Assembly: GCF_010389155.1 (NCBI RefSeq)
Contig: NC_057762.1
Span: 32,486,055-32,550,054, forward strand
DNA from: Erigeron canadensis
Lineage: Eukaryota > Streptophyta > Magnoliopsida > Asterales > Asteraceae
Reading direction: 5' to 3'
Length of the DNA stretch: 64,000 nt
Both the position numbers and the translations under genes were made by a program. Under the pieces are notes generated by a model. The model had not been told where the DNA came from. It worked only from the letters and a program-made list of their open reading frames with translations, and made no database searches. This document shows positions 61,651 to 64,000 of the stretch, in pieces (the stretch's first letter is position 1; the number at the start of each line of letters is the position of its first letter).

Positions 61651-62950
61651 TAGAGTATTACTTTTATGAAAATTGTATGTATAAAATATATAATCCAAAA
61701 TCTAAACATTAAACCTACAATATATAAAAAAAAAATAAGCCCTGAATTTTTAGAGGCCTAAAGCGATTGTTTGGTCCGTAATAACTACCGAGCCGTAATA
61801 ATTACCGAGCCGGCTATGGTTGTTAATCATCAAATTTTTCTCATCAATCACAAAAGAAAGATAAGATATAAATATAAAAATAAAAATATTAAACTATACA
61901 TATAACCCTGAACCAATTATGTTCTGATCTCTTGAACCTTGATATTCCAAATGGTCACCCTTCTTCTCCCATCACTAACCAATAAAAACCTTCCACCTCA
62001 ATTTTTCTCAATCTTCCCCAAATCACTGGCGTCACTTTCCCACATCTTCCCCAAATTTTCACCTCATCATTTCTTTTTCATTTATTTTTAATACCATTTC
62101 ATTCTTTTTTTCATTTCTTTTTAATAAATCAAATCTAAAACTTTATAAAAAAAACGTTGCATACATATATAAGTATAACTTATAATAAACAAAATAAAAA
62201 TATAGGGGCTGAAACATAAATAAAAATATAGTTACCAACTTTAAATATTAACAAACTAGAGGGACTGAAATGTAATTAATATAAATAAAAAACTATAAAA
62301 AAAAATCGAGATCTGCTTCTTTCTTCTTCAACAATAGATTCATACACTATATATATATATATATATAGTTTCCACCATTTTTAAGATTAAAAAAAAAAAA
62401 AAAAAGAGAAATGAACCAATCAAGGCTCACTCTCTCTCTTTTTCTCCCTTTATCTCTCCTTTCTTCCCTATCGAGGTTCTTCACTGAAAACAACCTTCTC
62501 TCTCCTGCGGGGAATGGCCGGCGGCAGTGTGCCCGCGCGGCGCCGCTAGCGGGTAACACCCACCACGCGACCACTCCCTCCCCCCTTAAAGTTGATACCA
62601 TTTCAATCCTTACATTTTCCAAAATCTCCATTGATGGTATTGATATCCCTAAGAATGAATAAAACTTTTAGAAACATATATAAAACCTTTTTAAAAAAAT
62701 AAATAATAATCTTTAAAATGTTTATCAAAAATTCAAGATTGAAGTTAATGTCAAATGAAGATTACTACAATGAAAAAAAGCTTGAAAAGTCTTCTGAACA
62801 TCAAAGATATTTTCAACATTCAAGTTAAATAAATAGATATAAATTTTAAATCATAAGCGGAGATTATTATTAGGACCCAAAATTGTGACATAAAATAGTC
62901 AAGGGAGTTGTGTGAAATATTGTTATTGTTATAGTTATTAGTTAGACTAT
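61651..62950. other. Intergenic, simple repeats
   Basis: Includes (AT)n at 62347-62368, a poly-A run at 62391-62405, and a GC-rich patch at 62510-62580. The two overlapping ORFs there (62347-62662) run in opposite directions and have no known domain. Confidence 0.4.
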
Positions 62951-63326
62951 GTGGTATGAGGGGTTCTCTAGGCGTTTTAGGGCTGGAACGCCTCTCGAAC
63001 CCTTCCAAAACGCCTGCTACATTGCCCCCGGTAGGCGTTCCGGGCTAAAATATGGGTGTGGAGGGTTGGGCAAATCCGTGGACCAAACTTGGACTTTTTC
63101 ACCTTTCCAATGCCAAACGGCTACTCTTCTAATTATTGTTTATATTTATTTTTTTGTTTTTCTTTTTCTTTTTATCCTATATAACTCCATAGGAGCACTG
63201 ACACATGACGGAAGATGTCCATAAGGGCAAAGTTGCCTCACCCCACACATTTTTGGAGAATGCCTTGTTTGCTTATGTGGCGCCACATGGCGGAAAACCC
63301 CCCACCCATGGAATGCCTCATACCAC
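62951..63326. mobile_element. MITE with GTGGTATGAG terminal inverted repeats, 376 bp
   Basis: GTGGTATGAG at 62951-62960 is exactly complemented by CTCATACCAC at 63317-63326. The body is GC-rich at both ends, with repeated GGCGTT/AACGCC motifs (62970-63045) and a perfect 14-bp palindrome ATGTGGCGCCACAT at 63275-63288. The flanks do not show a clear target duplication. ORFs across it are not genes. Confidence 0.6.
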
Positions 63327-64000
63327 TTGGTCTTATTACTCGTATAAGACTAAGAGGAGTGAGATAACTCCTACTCCAAAACACCCCAAATTGCTACCAA
63401 AACGCCAGATACACCACCATCCCAAGCAATCCATAGAAAAAAAAACTTTGCTTTCAAGACCCAAAATAGACGTCCACTCCTGATGGTTCACTTTGAATAA
63501 TAACATTAACATAAAAAAAAGGAAGATTTTTATGTGTGTTATAGTTATTTTGTTTAGACATATCCTAACAAATTAAACATAATTTCTAGAGGTTTTTCGG
63601 TAATTCGTTGAAAGGCCATTAGAGTATAAAATTGATGTTAAAAAAAAACATAGTTTCTAGAATTATATTTGTCATTTCCTAAAGATTTTACATTTTCTTT
63701 TTTTCGTTCTCAAATTTTGCTATTGTTAACATCCATAATATATACTCGTATCCTCTAGTAGCTTTTTTTAGTTAATATACGACATGTTCTTTTATCACTA
63801 AAAAAAGCTATATATAAAAAAAATTTAAAGTCATTAGTTTAACTTGCATGTGTAAACAAGACTATTCTAGCCTAATAAGGTTAATAATAACATAAGAAAT
63901 GATCATATATATTTCCAAGATAAATAACTTTTGGATGTCGACGACTCCAAAAACTAACTAAAGTACACATACGAAAAAGTTAAATAGTCACGTCTCTATT
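63327..64000. other. Intergenic to window end, no gene seen
   Basis: AT-rich, only short spurious ORFs. Confidence 0.4.

Noticed and set aside
62347..62662. Two opposed ORFs of 94 and 83 codons
   Set aside because: Simple-repeat and GC-patch composition, no domain, overlapping on opposite strands.

Overview
The window is plant nuclear DNA, AT-rich, with intron-split genes whose GT..AG junctions can be followed by eye and a heavy load of transposable elements. The recognisable proteins (PHR1-type MYB-CC factor, F-box protein, type I MADS protein, PP2A B'' subunit, HVA22-like protein, CDSP32) are those of a flowering plant. A fragment resembling the putative gypsy-type transposon (Transposase_28) domain and the general repeat style fit an asterid, possibly Asteraceae, but the exact taxon is inference.

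Layout. 1-0.8 kb: CCGAAC-rich repeat. About 0.9-6.9 kb (+): PHR1-like phosphate-starvation regulator, non-coding first exon plus seven coding exons, 389 aa. 7.4-8.6 kb (+): intronless F-box gene. 10.0-10.5 kb (-): single-exon type I MADS gene. 11.3-13.1 kb: Helitron relic and MITE-like repeats. 14.7-21.5 kb (-): complete twelve-exon PP2A B'' gene, 538 aa, with a 310-bp hAT-type element in intron 1. 22.2-22.5 kb: Helitron relic. 24.0-26.3 kb (-): HVA22-like gene, 196 aa, with a 5'-UTR intron. 27.5-35.4 kb (+): a two-exon gene resembling a mitochondrial small heat-shock protein, whose intron holds a 6.4-kb CACTA element with TIRs, a 3-bp target duplication and two transposon genes, one of them broken. 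35.4-49.1 kb: transposon-rich stretch with a SINE, two solo LTRs (each with a 5-bp target duplication), two Helitrons and an internally deleted PIF/Harbinger element. 49.6-53.0 kb (-): CDSP32, a chloroplast double-thioredoxin protein. 53-57 kb: Helitron relics and sequence with no recognised gene. 57.8-61.2 kb (+): N-terminally truncated, frameshifted MFS transporter pseudogene. 61.3-64 kb: SINE-like and MITE-like repeats.

The host genes sit in separate transcription units and show no operon-like logic. PHR1-like acts in phosphate signalling; CDSP32, HVA22-like and the sHSP-like gene belong to stress-associated families; their neighbourhood looks incidental. I found no CRISPR array, no tRNA or rRNA gene, and no clearly new biochemical system. 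The most informative structures are the mobile elements whose ends and target duplications can be defined to the base, and their effect on host genes.
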